Shown here: piece after piece, positions 12,071 to 24,302 of the stretch | Layout of the letters: each line of letters begins with the position of its first letter | Position numbering within the stretch: position 1 is the first letter of the stretch | DNA from: Beta vulgaris subsp. vulgaris | Lineage: Eukaryota; Streptophyta; Magnoliopsida; Caryophyllales; Amaranthaceae | Length of the DNA: 64,000 bases | NCBI RefSeq assembly: GCF_026745355.1 | Contig: NC_079209.1 | Span: 38,321,505 to 38,385,504 of the forward strand | Direction of reading: 5' to 3' | The notes under the pieces: model-generated | What the model saw: the letters and a program-made list of their open reading frames with translations, nothing else | Told to the model about the DNA's origin: nothing | The model's database searches: none | Position numbers and translations under genes: made by a program

Positions 12071-12784
12071 TTTCCTTTTTATTCTTACTTCACTTTTATA
12101 AAGTTACATAGCATAATTTAAGGAAAAATATCATTAGATATATTATTCAATATCTTATAGTTTATCAACTTTTGTAGCAATCATGAAATATATATATGTA
12201 TGTATCAAGTTTTGTTCGAACATAAATATTCTTAATAAACATAAAATTCATTTTGCACATATCTAAAAGTTAAAGATGAAGAAGTATACAATATATTTTG
12301 CACGGTTTAAAAGCTAGACACCGACTTGTGACTTTGTTAGGAATAAAAACTACTGCTTAATAAACAAAACAATTCCCTTATATTATGCACGGGTCTAAGT
12401 TATATATATTAAAAAACCTTTCGTTTATTTTTACATGGGTTAAAAAGTAGTTATATACATAAACTTGTTTATTTTAGCGTTTGATAAGGAAAAGTCATAA
12501 AACTGAATTGTAATTTGGTTCCGAAAAGTTATCGACGAGGTCGAATTTTATAATCAGTATTAGAAGAAAATAAGGAGAAATTCATATATATACAAAACTC
12601 ATTACAGTTTACAAAAGCCTATTCCAAATTAAATATACGTTGTGTGTATCTATCTATTAATCTTTGTAAACTAATTACGTACTTCATCACATTTGGAAAA
12701 GAGATTTTTCATTTTGCCAAGAAAGCAAGAACATATTTTTTCCTCCTACTTGGATAGTATACTACATCCTGTACACCAATGATG
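12071..12784. other. AT-rich DNA, nothing recognised
   Basis: No ORF, terminal repeat or target duplication could be supported. Confidence 0.6.
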
Positions 12785-13165
12785 TTAATGCATTAAGTCA
12801 ACACTCAATCCAAGTCGTCTAGAGTACTTTCTTTTCTAAGTGAAGGAAGCAAATCTATTATTTTTCTTAGGCGAAGCATATCTATTATTAACAATGCTAA
12901 CAGGATAAGCCTAGATACACTTTTTCCCCCATTCAAAGATATCTTGTAAAGTATGCAGCCTCGTCATCGCCCACTTGCAGATAGACAATCAATATTTCTT
13001 CTTGGTGGAAAAAGAACATCAATATTCTAATTTATGCTTGACATCAGCGGAAGAACATCAATGTTCTAACTGCATGAAAATTCATGAGTCAATTGGAGAA
13101 AAACGCGGGAAATATTCTTTATTATTCATCAGCTTTTGGATCAACATTTCTATGAAGTAGTACGA
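12785..13165. repeat. Interspersed repeat, diverged copy of 58108-58355
   Basis: Blocks recur in the same order and orientation in both places: GTCAACACTCAATC, then AGAGT(A)CTTTCT, ATGCTAAC-GATAAGC, GTCATCGCC, GTCAAT-GG-AAAA-CGGGAAA and ATCAGCT. The ends are not defined. It encodes nothing obvious. Confidence 0.6.
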
Positions 13166-13557
13166 ATTACATTTGATTGTACCGTGAGCACGGTACACTT
13201 AGACATTATTATGGGTCGGGTTGGACCGGTTCAATTTGACATGAACCTAAATTGGACCAGTTCGGTCCGGTTGAGGTTTAGGATTGAGTTTTGTCAAACT
13301 TCAATCACTTCAGCCTCAGTTGAAGGCTCGGGTCGGGCTGGGCTATGCTGGTTCAAGTTTGGCCCAACCATTTGGTGCTGTCTTTTTTGCGTAATTGAAA
13401 ATGAGTTTACATTTTTAAATTTTAATTGTATATGTACTAGCATTTACAATAACTAATTTTCAATACCGTCAATGTACGCTAGTGTTTTTTATATATGGGC
13501 CGAGGATGAAATATTTTTATGCATTTTCTCGACTGGTTGTCGTGCCGGTCTAGGGTT
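13166..13557. other. GGTCGGG/CCGGTT-rich DNA left of CACTA 1
   Basis: Degenerate GGGTCGGGTTGG and GGTCCGGTT words resemble the GC-rich palindromic hAT-type MITE seen intact at 42656-43079. No terminal repeat is preserved, and the reading frames here look spurious. Confidence 0.4.
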
Positions 13558-13572
13558 GAGCACAACAAGAAT

Positions 13573-13975
13573 GTCGGCCTTTAGCGTCTGCCAAAATGAG
13601 ACACTAAAAGCGCGGGCTCGGACGCTAAAATTATTAGCGTCGGTCAACGGACTCTAAACGGCTGATGCAAAACCCCTGGTCGCTAATACTCCATTTAGCG
13701 TCCGATAAGCGGACGCTAAAGTTTAGCGTCCGATTTCTCCAAATAGCGTCCGCCTAAACGGACACTAACTACCGCCCGCTACAGCGTCCGACGCTAAATA
13801 CCGTCCATCAAACCGGATGCTAAATAGCGTCCGATGCTGTAGCGGACGGTAGGTGGTGTCAGCTTGGCGGGACGCTATTTAGAGAAATTGGGCGCTAAAA
13901 GCTAGACTTCTGGTGAGATTCAATTTGCATATAACGGACGCTAATTTCACAAGGTGGACGCTAATTGTTTGTTTT
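13573..13975. repeat. Left subterminal repeat array of CACTA 1
   Basis: Many copies of TTTAGCGTCCG and CGGACGCTAA occur in both orientations. They match the array at 23255-23450 and are the presumed TNPA binding sites. Confidence 0.85.
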
Positions 13976-14232
13976 TTTTGGAAAATAACTATAATTGATT
14001 TCAAATAGTTTTTAACCTGTTTCATTTTCCAACAAAATATACTCAAGTCGTCCGCTAATGCGCTGAATTCTGCACTAATAACCTGTTTGCATTAATTAGA
14101 AATTCATACATACACTAACATAAATTCATGCATACATAAACATAAGATAACAGTCTTAACTAAATTATAAGTTCTCACCGTCTCACGTCCCGAAATATAT
14201 ACAAGATAAATATTGTAAGCAATCGTAGGATT

Positions 14233-16586
14233 CTAAGTCGCAAACGCATCACCACCGCCGGTAAGGGGGTCTCGAGGCCCGGTAAGGGGGTCTCGAGGCC
14301 CGGTAAAGGGGAAGGAACCACCACACTGGCTCATCATCTGGCTGTAGGTCTCCATAGTCGCCCTCATCTGCGCCAGGTACTCCTCATGCACTCTGCGATC
14401 CTCCTCTCTCTTCTTTTGCTTGGCAATGCGTTCCTCTTCATTCTCCTTCTGTATCCGCTCAAGTTCTCTTTGCAACTCGGCTTTCTCTTCCTCAAACCTC
14501 GCAGACAACTGAGAAAGCATGGAAGGAGTGCAACTGGAGGACGAACTACCTCCTCCCCCCCTCGAAGACCTCTCAAAATAGAGGTCTGCACTCGTCCTCA
14601 AACCATGAACCCACCCTTTCTTTTTGCCACCAACAGTCTCAAAGAAAATCTGGTTCGGGGCCTTGGTTTTCCCTCTTTCTTCACATTGAGCAAGAGTTTT
14701 GTAATAACTTTCCTGCAAGAATGGATTTAGCAAGTTTAAGACATTTAATCGATGAAAATGAGAGAAACTAAGCCATTTTGAGCCCTTTCTTGGGTTTAAT
14801 GTTCCTATAATCCAACCTATATGCCTATTTCAAGTTCTAATGCCTCATGCAAGTCCTACTATACTCATTAAATCTTTCTATTAATTGGTTGTATGATTCT
14901 AAGCAAGTTTAAGACACTTAGCCAATGAAAATGGGAGAAACTAAGCCATTTTGAGCCCTTTTTTGGGTTTAATGTTCCTATAATCCAACCTATATGTCTA
15001 TTTCATGTTCTAATAATGCCTCATGCAAGTCCTACAATACTCATTTAAGCTTTCTATTACTTGGTTGTATGATTCTAAGCAAGTTTAAGACATTTAGCCG
15101 ATGAAAATGAGAGAAACGAAGCCATTTTGAGCCCTTTCTTGGGTTTAATGTTCCTATAATCCAACCTATATGCCTATTTCAAGTTCTAATGCCTCATGCA
15201 AGTCCTACAATACTCATTAAAGCTTAATATTACTTGGTTGTATGATTATAGGCAAGTTTAAGACACTTAGCCAATGATAATGAGAGAAACTAAGCCATTT
15301 TGAGCCCTTTTTTGGGTTTAATGTTCCTATAATCCAACCTATATGCCTATTTCATGTTCTAATGTCTCATGCAAGTTCTACAATACTCATTTAAGCTTTC
15401 TATTACTTGGTTGTAGGATTCTAAGCAAGTTTAAGACATTTAACAGATGAAAATGAGAGAAACTAAGCCATTTTGAGCCCTTTCTTGGGTTTTATGGTCC
15501 TATAATCCAACCTATATGCCTATTTCAAGTTTTAATGCCTCATTCAAGTCCTACAATACTCATTTAAGCTTTCTATTACTTGGTTGTATGATTGTAAGCA
15601 AGTTTAATATATTTAGCAAATGAAAACATATGATCCTATATTATTTCAATTACCTTGATTTGTGGGACTTTATCATTGATCGGCACCTTCTTTCCAGACT
15701 CATCTCTCATGTGTGTGTCCATGAACAAGTCCAAAGCGGAAGGCAGCACCCCTCCACGCTGTGCGGCCTACACGTTCAAACGCATTAATTAAATAAAGTT
15801 TTTGGATTAAATGTATTTAAAACAAGTTACACTTACCAATTTCTTGGCGCGCTCTGCTGAGGAAATGGAACCCTGGCAATGAGAAGGAGGTAAGCTGCTG
15901 GTCAAGTCACCTCCTCGCCAGTTCTTGCTAGCCTTCTGAGATCGTGCTCTGAACTCCTTATCTTGAGCATTCTTCATCATCTGCTCGTGAATGCTCACAG
16001 ACAACCACGTCAAACATACACCACCCTTCTTTTTTACTATCGAGTGGTGATTATCTTTCAACCTTTTGGCCATTTTTCTATCGAATGTAGACCTCACTTG
16101 AGATTGAAGCTCCTCCCTCCATTTATATGTGGTCTACATGCATATAAGAAACCAATCACAAAGGGTTAGTTTACATATATAAGAAAACCAATCACAAAGG
16201 GTTAGTTTACATATTATAAACTTAACAAATACGATTTCACCTTGAAAAGAGAGAACCAAAGGTTTTTTGTGTCATCATCAACCTGCGAGCAGTTCCTCCA
16301 TGGATGATGGAAATGTTGCTTGAAGCATTTAGTCATGCCGCGAATGACTCCATTGTCTTCAAACCTGATAAGAAGCAATTAAAACCAAGTGAACAACACC
16401 AATAAAATCTATTAAAAGTAATAAAGTATTACGCTCATAATATAACTTACCAAAGTCCATTGAGGTCCAACTCCTTTTTCTTGTCAACTACCCCAAGTCG
16501 CCATCACGCTCAGGCTGAGGCTCAGGCCCCTATCTGCCACTACCCCCATCACGAGGACCACCTCGAGATCCGGCACCTGATGACAT
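14233..16586 (-). pseudogene. TNPA-type CACTA protein (Transposase_24), five exons
   Basis: Exons read on the minus strand are about 16586-16450, 16364-16241, 16133-15837, 15767-15654 and 14712-14233. Splice sites agree with GT/AG throughout; the last intron joins QIK to ESYYKTLA in frame. Conserved family segments are FHHPWRNCSQ, WREELQSQVRSTFDRKM and VGGKKKGWVHGL, followed by a Glu/Arg-rich coiled coil and a short C-terminal GPRDPLTGPRDPLTG repeat. In Spm-type elements this protein binds subterminal repeats. The first exon is broken: from the ATG at 16586 there are in-frame TAG codons at 16530-16532 and 16488-16490, and the frame that fits exon 2 has TGA codons upstream. Confidence 0.82.
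14731..15630. repeat. Five-copy 173-176 bp tandem repeat inside a TNPA intron
   Basis: Units start at 14731, 14904, 15080, 15253 and 15426, with a partial sixth from 15599. Odd units share TTTCTTGGG and TTTCAAGTT; even units share TTTTTTGGG and TTTCATGTT. The array is therefore an A-B-A-B-A higher-order dimer. It lies wholly within the intron 14713-15653. Confidence 0.9.
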
Positions 16587-16884
16587 CTGCAAAATAAATC
16601 ACCAACAAAGATTGAAGGCATGGTAAAGCTTGAAATTAATCACATATTATAATCAATAAACAAAGAAAGTAATCATAAACAAATTACAAAACCGTAGTAC
16701 AAAATATTGAAAATCACATAATTAATCAATTTGGAAAAGCTTCAAATTAAACAAATATTAAATGACTAAAACACATATAATAGAAATAAATAATATGTCT
16801 TACACATAGAATATGACAAAGCGATAAAATGACAAACATATTGTCTTACAACAAAAGCAAACTACATAAGGTAACAAAAACACA
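16587..16884. other. Spacer between TNPA and TNPD
   Basis: AT-rich DNA between the TNPD stop at 16885 and the presumed TNPA start. No further feature is visible. Confidence 0.5.
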
Positions 16885-17604
16885 CTAAACGTCATCAAAC
16901 AAATCATCCTCATCATCATCATCGTCAGTCAAATCACCAATCTCGCCGTAGCTTTCATATTCACTTGGTTCTCCTTGTTCATTCGGCGCCTCAAATTCCA
17001 TGATCTCATCATTATTGTTGTCGTTACCAGCATCATAATCTGGTATCTCATCTGGAGCACAAAGAATTGCAGCGTTATCAGTTCTTTCCTCCTGGAGAAC
17101 ATCCAAATCAACCGGGGCTTCAACTTCAAACCTTGCCTTCGTTTTAAACACAGCCCACCATTGCACTTTATCCCTCCTAAGACTGGGATACGGCGCGTAG
17201 TATACTTGGCTAACTTGGTACGACAACACAAACAGATCATATTTTAGGTATTTCTTGGTGTGATTGACTTCCATAAGTCTGTACTATTCATGAATGTTCA
17301 TACCCTTGTCCGATTCCATCCAACTGCACTTGAACAAAATTGTCTTATAAACAGCCAAATTGCCATGGTACACCAGTTCGATAACCTCCTCCAAAATACC
17401 AAAGTAATCAGCTCTATCAGCTGCTTGTACACATACACCATAATTCATGGTCGACTTGTTCTTGCCATATTCGTGTGTAAGAAAGTTATATCCATTCACA
17501 AAGAACTGATTCCACGTTCTCACTTGTCTGGAAGGACCCAGAGCAACAGCTCGAGTGACATCGTCACTTGTCATGGCACGAAGGACCTGATTTTAGTGAC
17601 TAAG

Positions 17605-19222
17605 TTAGGCTATGTTCAGTTCACCTTATTTTTGCTTATTTCAGATCAGATCAGAAAAAATAAGTTCATATCAGATCAGAAAAAATAAGTTCAGATCAGA
17701 TCAGATCAGATTAGATCAGATCAGACCAGATCAGATCAGATCAGTTCAGATCATGCTTATATTTAATAACTCATTATTACTATTAAATATCTTTCATTAC
17801 ATATTAGTAAAAATTATAATAATTGAATATTAATAAAGTACTCATTGAGATGAATCAAACAAGACCCCACATGACTATATTTTTTCTTATATATTGAGAA
17901 AAATCTAAAAGATTCTCTCTAATTGTAAATAGTGTCAAGATTCTAAGTGAGAAAGATAAAAAAAAATACAAAGGGAATATTATTATTTACTAGTACATTT
18001 GTTCAAAAGGATTATTATTGTTGTTGTTGTACTTATTAATTATTAATATTGGTAATTACTATTAATCTTGTTGTTATCATTATAAATATATTTGTTATTA
18101 TTATTTTAAGTTATTTTATTGTTATTAAATATTAGAAAATTAAAAGCCACGTGTTAAGAACATAAGATTGACGAAAAAATAAGAAATATATAAGATATGA
18201 TAGCTTAAATTCATGACAACGAAACTACTATGTTCGGATTACATTTCAAAATAAGCTAAGTGCGAGATACAAATTATAAATTTAGATTCGGTATACCTCT
18301 TCCTACCGAATTTCAAATCTCTCAAGCTATTTGAAGTTGCACACTATTTATTTCTTTCTTGCGTAAGTCATAGTTGTTTATATATCTTATGTTATTTTAT
18401 ATGAAAAAAAAAGAGTTGAGTCTGCCGACTTCTCAAGTGTGAAAATTTTTTTTTTAAGGGAAAGTGTGAAACATTGTATAAGTGCTCTTATAAATTAATG
18501 ACTTGGGTTATATAATTATTTTTAGTAATAATTATTATTTTTATGATTATAATTATTGTTGTTGTTATTAATGATAATAGTTATAATTATTATTATTAAT
18601 AAAAGTTGTGTAAAAGTTGTAATAGAAATAAAATGATAATAATAGTAATACTATAAATAAGATCTTAGAATGTATTCATAATAATGAATTACAAAGTAAT
18701 AATATAATAGTAATAATATATTTTATAAAAGATAAAAGGGTTTTTCTACGTTATACCCTTGTGTTTCTTCAATTTCTACGTTTTACCCCAACTTTTTAAA
18801 AATTCTACACGGTACCCTCAAGCTTATCTTTTTTAATACACGATGCCCAAACTGCTGAATATATGTCATTAATTTCATTTAGTTTTTTAAATTTATTGGA
18901 ACTAATTTGACTTATACATAGTTTAACCTTTAGAAGGTTATTCACTAATTAGATTCGTTCCACCGGAATATAAAAAATAGACGAAATTAATGATGTATAA
19001 TCAGCGGTAGGGGCATTGTCCGTTGAAGAAGGTAAGTTTAAGGGTACTGTGTGGAATTTTTAAAAGCTTGGGGTACAACGTAGAAATTGAAAAAGTACAA
19101 GGGTATAATGTAGAAAAACCCAAGATAAAATCTTGTAAATCATATCAGTTCAGATCAGATCAGAAAAAATAAGTTCAGATCAGATCAGATAAGTTCAGAT
19201 CAGAAAATTTCAGGTGAACTAA
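17605..19222. mobile_element. Insertion in TNPD intron bordered by TCAGA repeats
   Basis: Between 17605 and 19222 the intron holds foreign AT-rich DNA bordered on both sides by tandem TCAGATCAGA words (17641-17757 and 19142-19211) and short inverse ends (AGTTCACCT left, AGGTGAACT right). Target duplication is not clear, so superfamily and exact ends are open. Part of it (17750-17895) is homologous to 56565-56660. Confidence 0.6.
18738..19121. mobile_element. Mutator-type MITE, 384 bp
   Basis: Long terminal inverted repeats start GGGTTTTTCTACGTTATACC. A perfect 9-bp target duplication AAGATAAAA sits at 18729-18737 and 19122-19130, diagnostic of Mutator-like elements. It has no ORF and is nested in the TCAGA-bordered insertion. 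Confidence 0.93.
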
Positions 19223-22080
19223 TGAAGGTATCTCAATGGTTATAACAAATAATGTACGAAACTCACATTTGTCTTGAACCAACTAGGGGACTCGGCTTCG
19301 CATTTTCTCCACACATCATCCTTAGCAATGTTCGGTCTTGAATTGACAATATAATCCTCGAATCGCCTTGAGTAAGTAATGTCACACACGTTAGGCAAAG
19401 GACAAGTAAAATGTAACTCAATGGTCTTTACAACTTCTCACCAAATTACCTTTCATAATCACTTAAGATGCCACTGTTTGCAAGTACGTAAAGATGTGCT
19501 CGATCGTACTCCTTGTCTTGCAACCATCACAAACGACCATCTGTTCCCGGTCGACCGCAGTCTTCCCTGAACAACTCGGGGACACCAAGACCATGTGTGC
19601 TAGTGACATCAGGATTGACATTTCTTCCTAAGTCCCTTGATTTTGTGTCAACCCCGGGCTAAAAGTAGTTGGAGCAGAAGTTCGCTATCTCCTCAGTTAG
19701 GTAGGCATTGCATATTGAACCTTCAACACATGCTTTGTTTCCCACTTTACGCTTTAAGTGGTTAAGAAATCTGTCAGTAAGGTGAGGATTATCACTTTAT
19801 GTACAAATTCAGTAGTGTATGACACTTAAAACAAATTAAGTTACCTTTCGAAAGGGTACATCCACCTATACTGACGGGGCCACCTTTGCTTCATAAGGCA
19901 AGTGAACCGACAAGTGCTCTATTGAATTAAAAAATGATGGAGGAAAGATTTTTTCCAACTTGCATAAGATCTCAGCGATGTTGTTCTCTAAGCGCTTCAT
20001 CTCACTGACTTTGATTGTGGACGCACACAAGTCTCGAAAGAATTGGCTTATTTCGGTTATCGCCTTCCAAACATGCAAAGGAAGCAATTCTTTTAGACCA
20101 ACCAGCAACAGCCTCTCCATGAATACATGACAGTCATGGCTCTTCAATCCTTGCAATTTACTATAACTAAGATCCACACATCTACTCAAGTTTGATGCAA
20201 AGCAATCTGGAAACTTCAAGTCACGTACCCACTCACAAAATACCTTTTTTTGTGCCTTGTCGAGTGTTTAAGGTGCTTTAGGCTTGGCCAAATTCCCCAC
20301 ACCATCATCAACAAGCTCCAGTCCCCGGCGTTTGCAAACACGTGCCATGTCCTTTCTTGCACTAAGGGTGTCTGAAGTTTGACCCTTCACATCCATCACA
20401 GTGTTAATGAGTTGGTCGAAAAAATTGTTCTCAACATGCATGACATCTAAGTTGTGACGAATAATCAAATCTTTCCAATATGGAAGCTCCCACAAAATAT
20501 TCTGTTTCAACCAACCTTTTTTATGTGAGGTAAGTCCTTTCTTTCCAATATGGAAGCGCCTCGGGACCATCAGTTGCTTTAGGTAAGTCCTTCACGCATT
20601 GCCACAGTTCCTCTACAAACATTATGTGAGGAGCTACGCCATTCTCAACCCTATTCTTAAAAAAAGCAGTCTTATTCCTTCGAAATGGGTGGTCAGAATG
20701 AAGAAATTGTGTCGATGACAATCGAACCATGTGACTTTACCCCCATGTTCAAGCCAGAATGCCTTGCTTTTATCCATGCAATAAGCGCATACCTTCTTTC
20801 CAGCAGTAGACCATCCTAACAACATACCATATGCAGGAAAGTCACTAATTGTCCAAAGCAGCGCTGCTCGAAGGTTGAAATTTTGCTTCCTTGAAACATC
20901 ATAGGTCATAGCCCCAATATGCCACAACTGCTTCAACTCTTCAACTAGAGGTTGCATAAACACATCCAAGTTTCCTTTGGGATTTTTAGGCCCCGGAACG
21001 AGCAAAGAAAGAAACATGAACGGTTTCTTCATGCACATGGATGGAGGCAAATTGTATGGTGTGAGGATAACTGGCCAGCATGAATATTGCCCTCCGAACT
21101 TACCATATGGAGAAAATCTGTCGGTGCACAGCCCGAGTCTAACATTTCGAGCCTCAGCGGCGAAGTCGGGAAAGGTTGTATCAAAGTGTTTCCATGCTTC
21201 ACTGTCACTTGGATGTGCTAAGGTACCTTACACTCGAGGATTGTCGGCGTGCCATGTCATTTCCTGAGAAATGTTCTTAGTTGCAAACAATATCTACAAC
21301 CTCAGTGTGATTGGAAAGTAGATTAACACTTTTGCAGGAATAAGCTTGCCCTTAGAACTTTTCTTGTACCGATCTGTACCGCACACTACACCTATATAAG
21401 TGAGCATCGCCCTTCCAAAACAACATACAACCTCTAGGACATGCATGTATCCTCTCATGAGGAAGCTCCAAACCCTTTAGAACTTTCTTTGTGTCGTAGA
21501 AAGTTCTTCCCATGTGGTTGTTCTGGGATATCGCCTCATTCAATAAACTAACAAACCCATCAACACAACTGTGTGGTAGGTTATACTCACACTTTAAACT
21601 TATGATTCTAGAAGTCATCTCCAGCACGGACATCTTGCTCCCTTCATACAAGGGATTCTCGGCCGCCTTGAGATGGTCGAAAAACTTCTTCGCTTCACCA
21701 TTCGATAATTCTTCAACTGAGTTTGAACCGGCAAGCATGGCATGATCTTCAGCATTCCCTAAAGCATCCACAACCATATCCATATACGGATTTGACTGAG
21801 CGGAAGATGAGGAGGACCCCGTAGCACGCTCACCATGACATAACCAGTCAAAGTAATTCGGTTTAAAACCCTTACTGTATAAATATACTTTCACCGTGTC
21901 CACATCCAAGTAACGCAAGTTATTACACCGGATGCATGGACATTTTATCTTGTCAGTATCATTTAAATGTGGATGTTGTAAACAAAACTCAATGAACTTA
22001 TCAACCCCTTTCACAAACTCAGTTCTAAGGGAATGCCCATCAAATCTGTTATACATCCAGCTACGTTCCATCCTTTCCAT

Positions 22081-23254
22081 AATTTAAAACTCTACACACA
22101 ACTAGAAAGTATCAATTCACTATATTCACTACTTCTTAATAGGAGGACGTACTATATGTAGTAGACAAATATTAGACAATTTATGAATAATAAGAATTAC
22201 TAACCAATTCAAAAGATAAACAACACTACATAATAAAGAAAGCACAGTAAGTATATATACTAAGTACATTCACAATTATATAGTGAACATATACTAAATA
22301 TACACTAAATCTATTATACTAAACATATATTTATATACAATCAACTCAATTCAATACAACTAAAAAAATACATATATTTACAAAGCACCTAGAATAATAA
22401 GCCATTGATAATATAAATTTGATATGTGACCATTAATTGTACTTAATTCTCTACGTGTAATAAATTAATTACTCAATTTGTCTAAAGCATGTAACATTAA
22501 CAACATCACTTCACAAGTTGATGAACAACACCAATACTAAACATGTTCTTTTATCAACAACACTTAACATATTCAATTATCAACAACAAACAACACTTAA
22601 TATATTTAATTATCAACAACAACAACACAACATATTTAATTATTAACAACAACAATGCTTAACATATTCAATTATCAACCACAAGTTCACTTAACAACAA
22701 CAACAACAACAACAACAAATTCACTTAACACCAACAACAACAACAAATTCACTTAACAGCAACAACAACAATGCAATTGAAAACACCAACAACAAATTCA
22801 CTTAACAACGACAACAACAATGTAATTGAGAACACCAACAATAACAATCATCACTCACAACAACAACAATAATACATCAAATATACCAAAAACACCAATC
22901 AACAACAAGGAATTCAAGCTAAAAATTAACAAAACTAAGGTATAAATTCATACCTTAAGAAATTGTAGAAGACAGAGTGACGGCGGCGGCGGCGGACGCC
23001 GGTGAGGCTCTGGCAAGAGCAGCGGCAGCGTTGACAGGAGCGGCGAGTGAAGTGAAGACAGAAGCGGCAGCGTTCACGCGAGATGCGAGTGACGCGAGTC
23101 AAGGTGAAGTGAAGACAGAAGGGCGGTCCTCCAACGACAATGAAGGAGCGGCGGTTCGCGGGAGAGAATAGAGAGGTTAGGGTTTGGAATTCTGGAGAGA
23201 ATAGATGTCGTCGAAATGTGGTTGGAAGGGTCGACTTTGCTGTTGTTATATCCG
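22081..23254 (-). promoter_or_regulatory. 5' leader of TNPD: GC-rich exon and microsatellite intron
   Basis: A GCC-rich stretch at 22975-23170 reads on the minus strand as a probable untranslated first exon. It ends with AAG before GTATGAAT near 22954, a good donor. The following 0.87 kb to the TNPD ATG is AT-rich and full of CAA/TTG microsatellites (22600-22900). The plus-strand ORF over the GC-rich part is a composition effect. Confidence 0.5.
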
Positions 23255-23450
23255 CGTATTTAGCGTCCGTCAGTAATCGGACGCTGAACTCTGTAGACGG
23301 ACGGTAATTTACGTCTGTCTACTAAGCGGACGCTAAATGTTGAAAAGCGGATGCTATTGAGCGTCTAAGTGAAGGACGAACGGTATTTTGACATTTACCG
23401 TCTGATTTATTTGACGGACGCTAATGTCAGACGCTATAAAGGCGGATTCT
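23255..23450. repeat. Right subterminal repeat array of CACTA 1
   Basis: TTAGCGTCCG and CGGACGCTAA motifs in both orientations, matching the left array. Confidence 0.85.
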
Positions 23451-23460
23451 TGTTGTGGAG

Positions 23461-23682
23461 AACGGTTTACGTTCCGGTTCGGGGCTTAGTGGGGTTCACG
23501 ATCCGGTTCAGGGCTAGCGTCGGGCGGGTTTCCTCACTCATCAATTTGACCCACGAAAAACCGTTTAGTTTTCTGATTTCAGGTCGGTTCACCCCGGTCA
23601 TCTAGCGATTCAGGTCGGGCCAGCCTTTTTATGGTTCGAGTTAGGGCTGGATCCGCTTAGGCTCGCTCAATGGCCACCTCTA
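23461..23682. mobile_element. hAT-like MITE remnant into which CACTA 1 may have inserted
   Basis: It ends CCACCTCTA (inverse TAGAGGTGG), like the hAT MITE at 42656, and is rich in CGGTTCGGG words. TAGGGTTGAG at 13551-13560, just left of CACTA 1, could be its other end. The expected 8-bp target duplication was not found. Confidence 0.35.
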
Positions 23683-23943
23683 GGTACGCCCAAGCCTTTT
23701 TTTTTATTCATTGCTCATTTGAAATCATACAAATGAACAAAATGTACAAATGAAAAGTTTCCAAGGAACAAATAAACAAAAATTAGTTTTAAATATATCA
23801 TGCATGTGATATACGAATGTGATGAATATACATAAGAAGTACCTATGATTACGAAGTTATGAACTATTGCTACATCTATTAATTAGATGGCTTTATATTC
23901 ATTAATAAATTACTGCCTTGTTTCTTGACAACTATTTTTAGAA
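23683..23943. other. Unassigned DNA
   Basis: AT-rich; nothing recognised. Confidence 0.5.
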
Positions 23944-24293
23944 GGAAAAATTGACCATAGAGTCTCAACTTTGGGTAATAATTTTTAAAAGGTCTGAATT
24001 ATTGATTAACATGTGTAGGTCCCAACTTTAGGGGGTATTAACTTTTAGCGGGCTTTAGTGGCTTGAAACTGCTTAATAGGTCATAACTTGTAAAACTTGA
24101 GTCACACCAAAAGGGTTAATAGAGGGAGGAAAGTAGGAACTAGGTGAGATTTTAAATAAATCGTCAGTTTCAAATCACCGAGGCCCGCTAAAAGTTAAGA
24201 CCCCCTAAAGTTGGGACCTACACAGGTTAATCAATAGTTTAAACCTTTTAAAAATTATCGCCCAAAGTTCAGACCTCTATTGTCAATTTTTCC
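23944..24293. mobile_element. Mutator-type MITE, 350 bp
   Basis: Near-palindromic, with long inverted ends starting GGAAAAATTGAC. The 9-bp target duplication is TTTTTAGAA (23935-23943) versus TTTTTAAAA (24294-24302), one mismatch. It has no ORF. Confidence 0.88.
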
Positions 24294-24302
24294 TTTTTAA
24301 AA

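Larger units (their letters stand above)
16885..22080 (-). pseudogene. TNPD-type CACTA transposase (Transpos_assoc, Transposase_21, DUF4218, DUF4216)
   Basis: Starts at 22080 with MERMERSWMYNRF, then CPCIRCNNLRYLD (Transpos_assoc zinc-binding region). The Transposase_21 core reads across 21350-20270 (MTWHADN, SEAWKHFD, GLCTDRFSPYG, CAYCMDKSKAFW, HNLDVMHVE). DUF4218 follows at 20219-19866 (HDCHVFMERLL, EKIFPPSFFN) and DUF4216 at 17574-17284 plus 17274-16885 (VNHTKKYLKYD, QVSQVYYAPYPS), ending in an acidic Asp tail. An intron at 17587-19266 splits the DUF4216 region. The frame breaks at 21352 and 20270, a TAG replaces the Gln expected before ILFATKN, and further stops occur, so it is inactive. 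It would cut and join the element ends. Confidence 0.88.
13561..23457 (-). mobile_element. CACTA (En/Spm) element 1, complete, decayed
   Basis: The termini are CACAACAAGAAT at 13561 and its inverse ATTCTTGTTGTG ending at 23457, flanked by the 3-bp target duplication GAG (13558-13560 and 23458-23460). Both ends carry dense subterminal TTAGCGTCCG motifs. The genes lie on the minus strand, TNPD first and TNPA second, the standard order. The transposase genes contain stops, so the element is not autonomous now. Nested insertions sit in an intron of TNPD. Confidence 0.93.

Noticed and set aside
14731..15630. CRISPR-like array
   Set aside because: Units are contiguous 173-bp tandem copies without spacers, in a plant transposon intron.
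13561..23457. Host gene cluster on the minus strand
   Set aside because: All coding segments belong to CACTA TNPD/TNPA and lie between matching termini and a GAG duplication.
13551..23690. Confident call of a hAT MITE hosting CACTA 1
   Set aside because: Ends look plausible but no 8-bp duplication was found.
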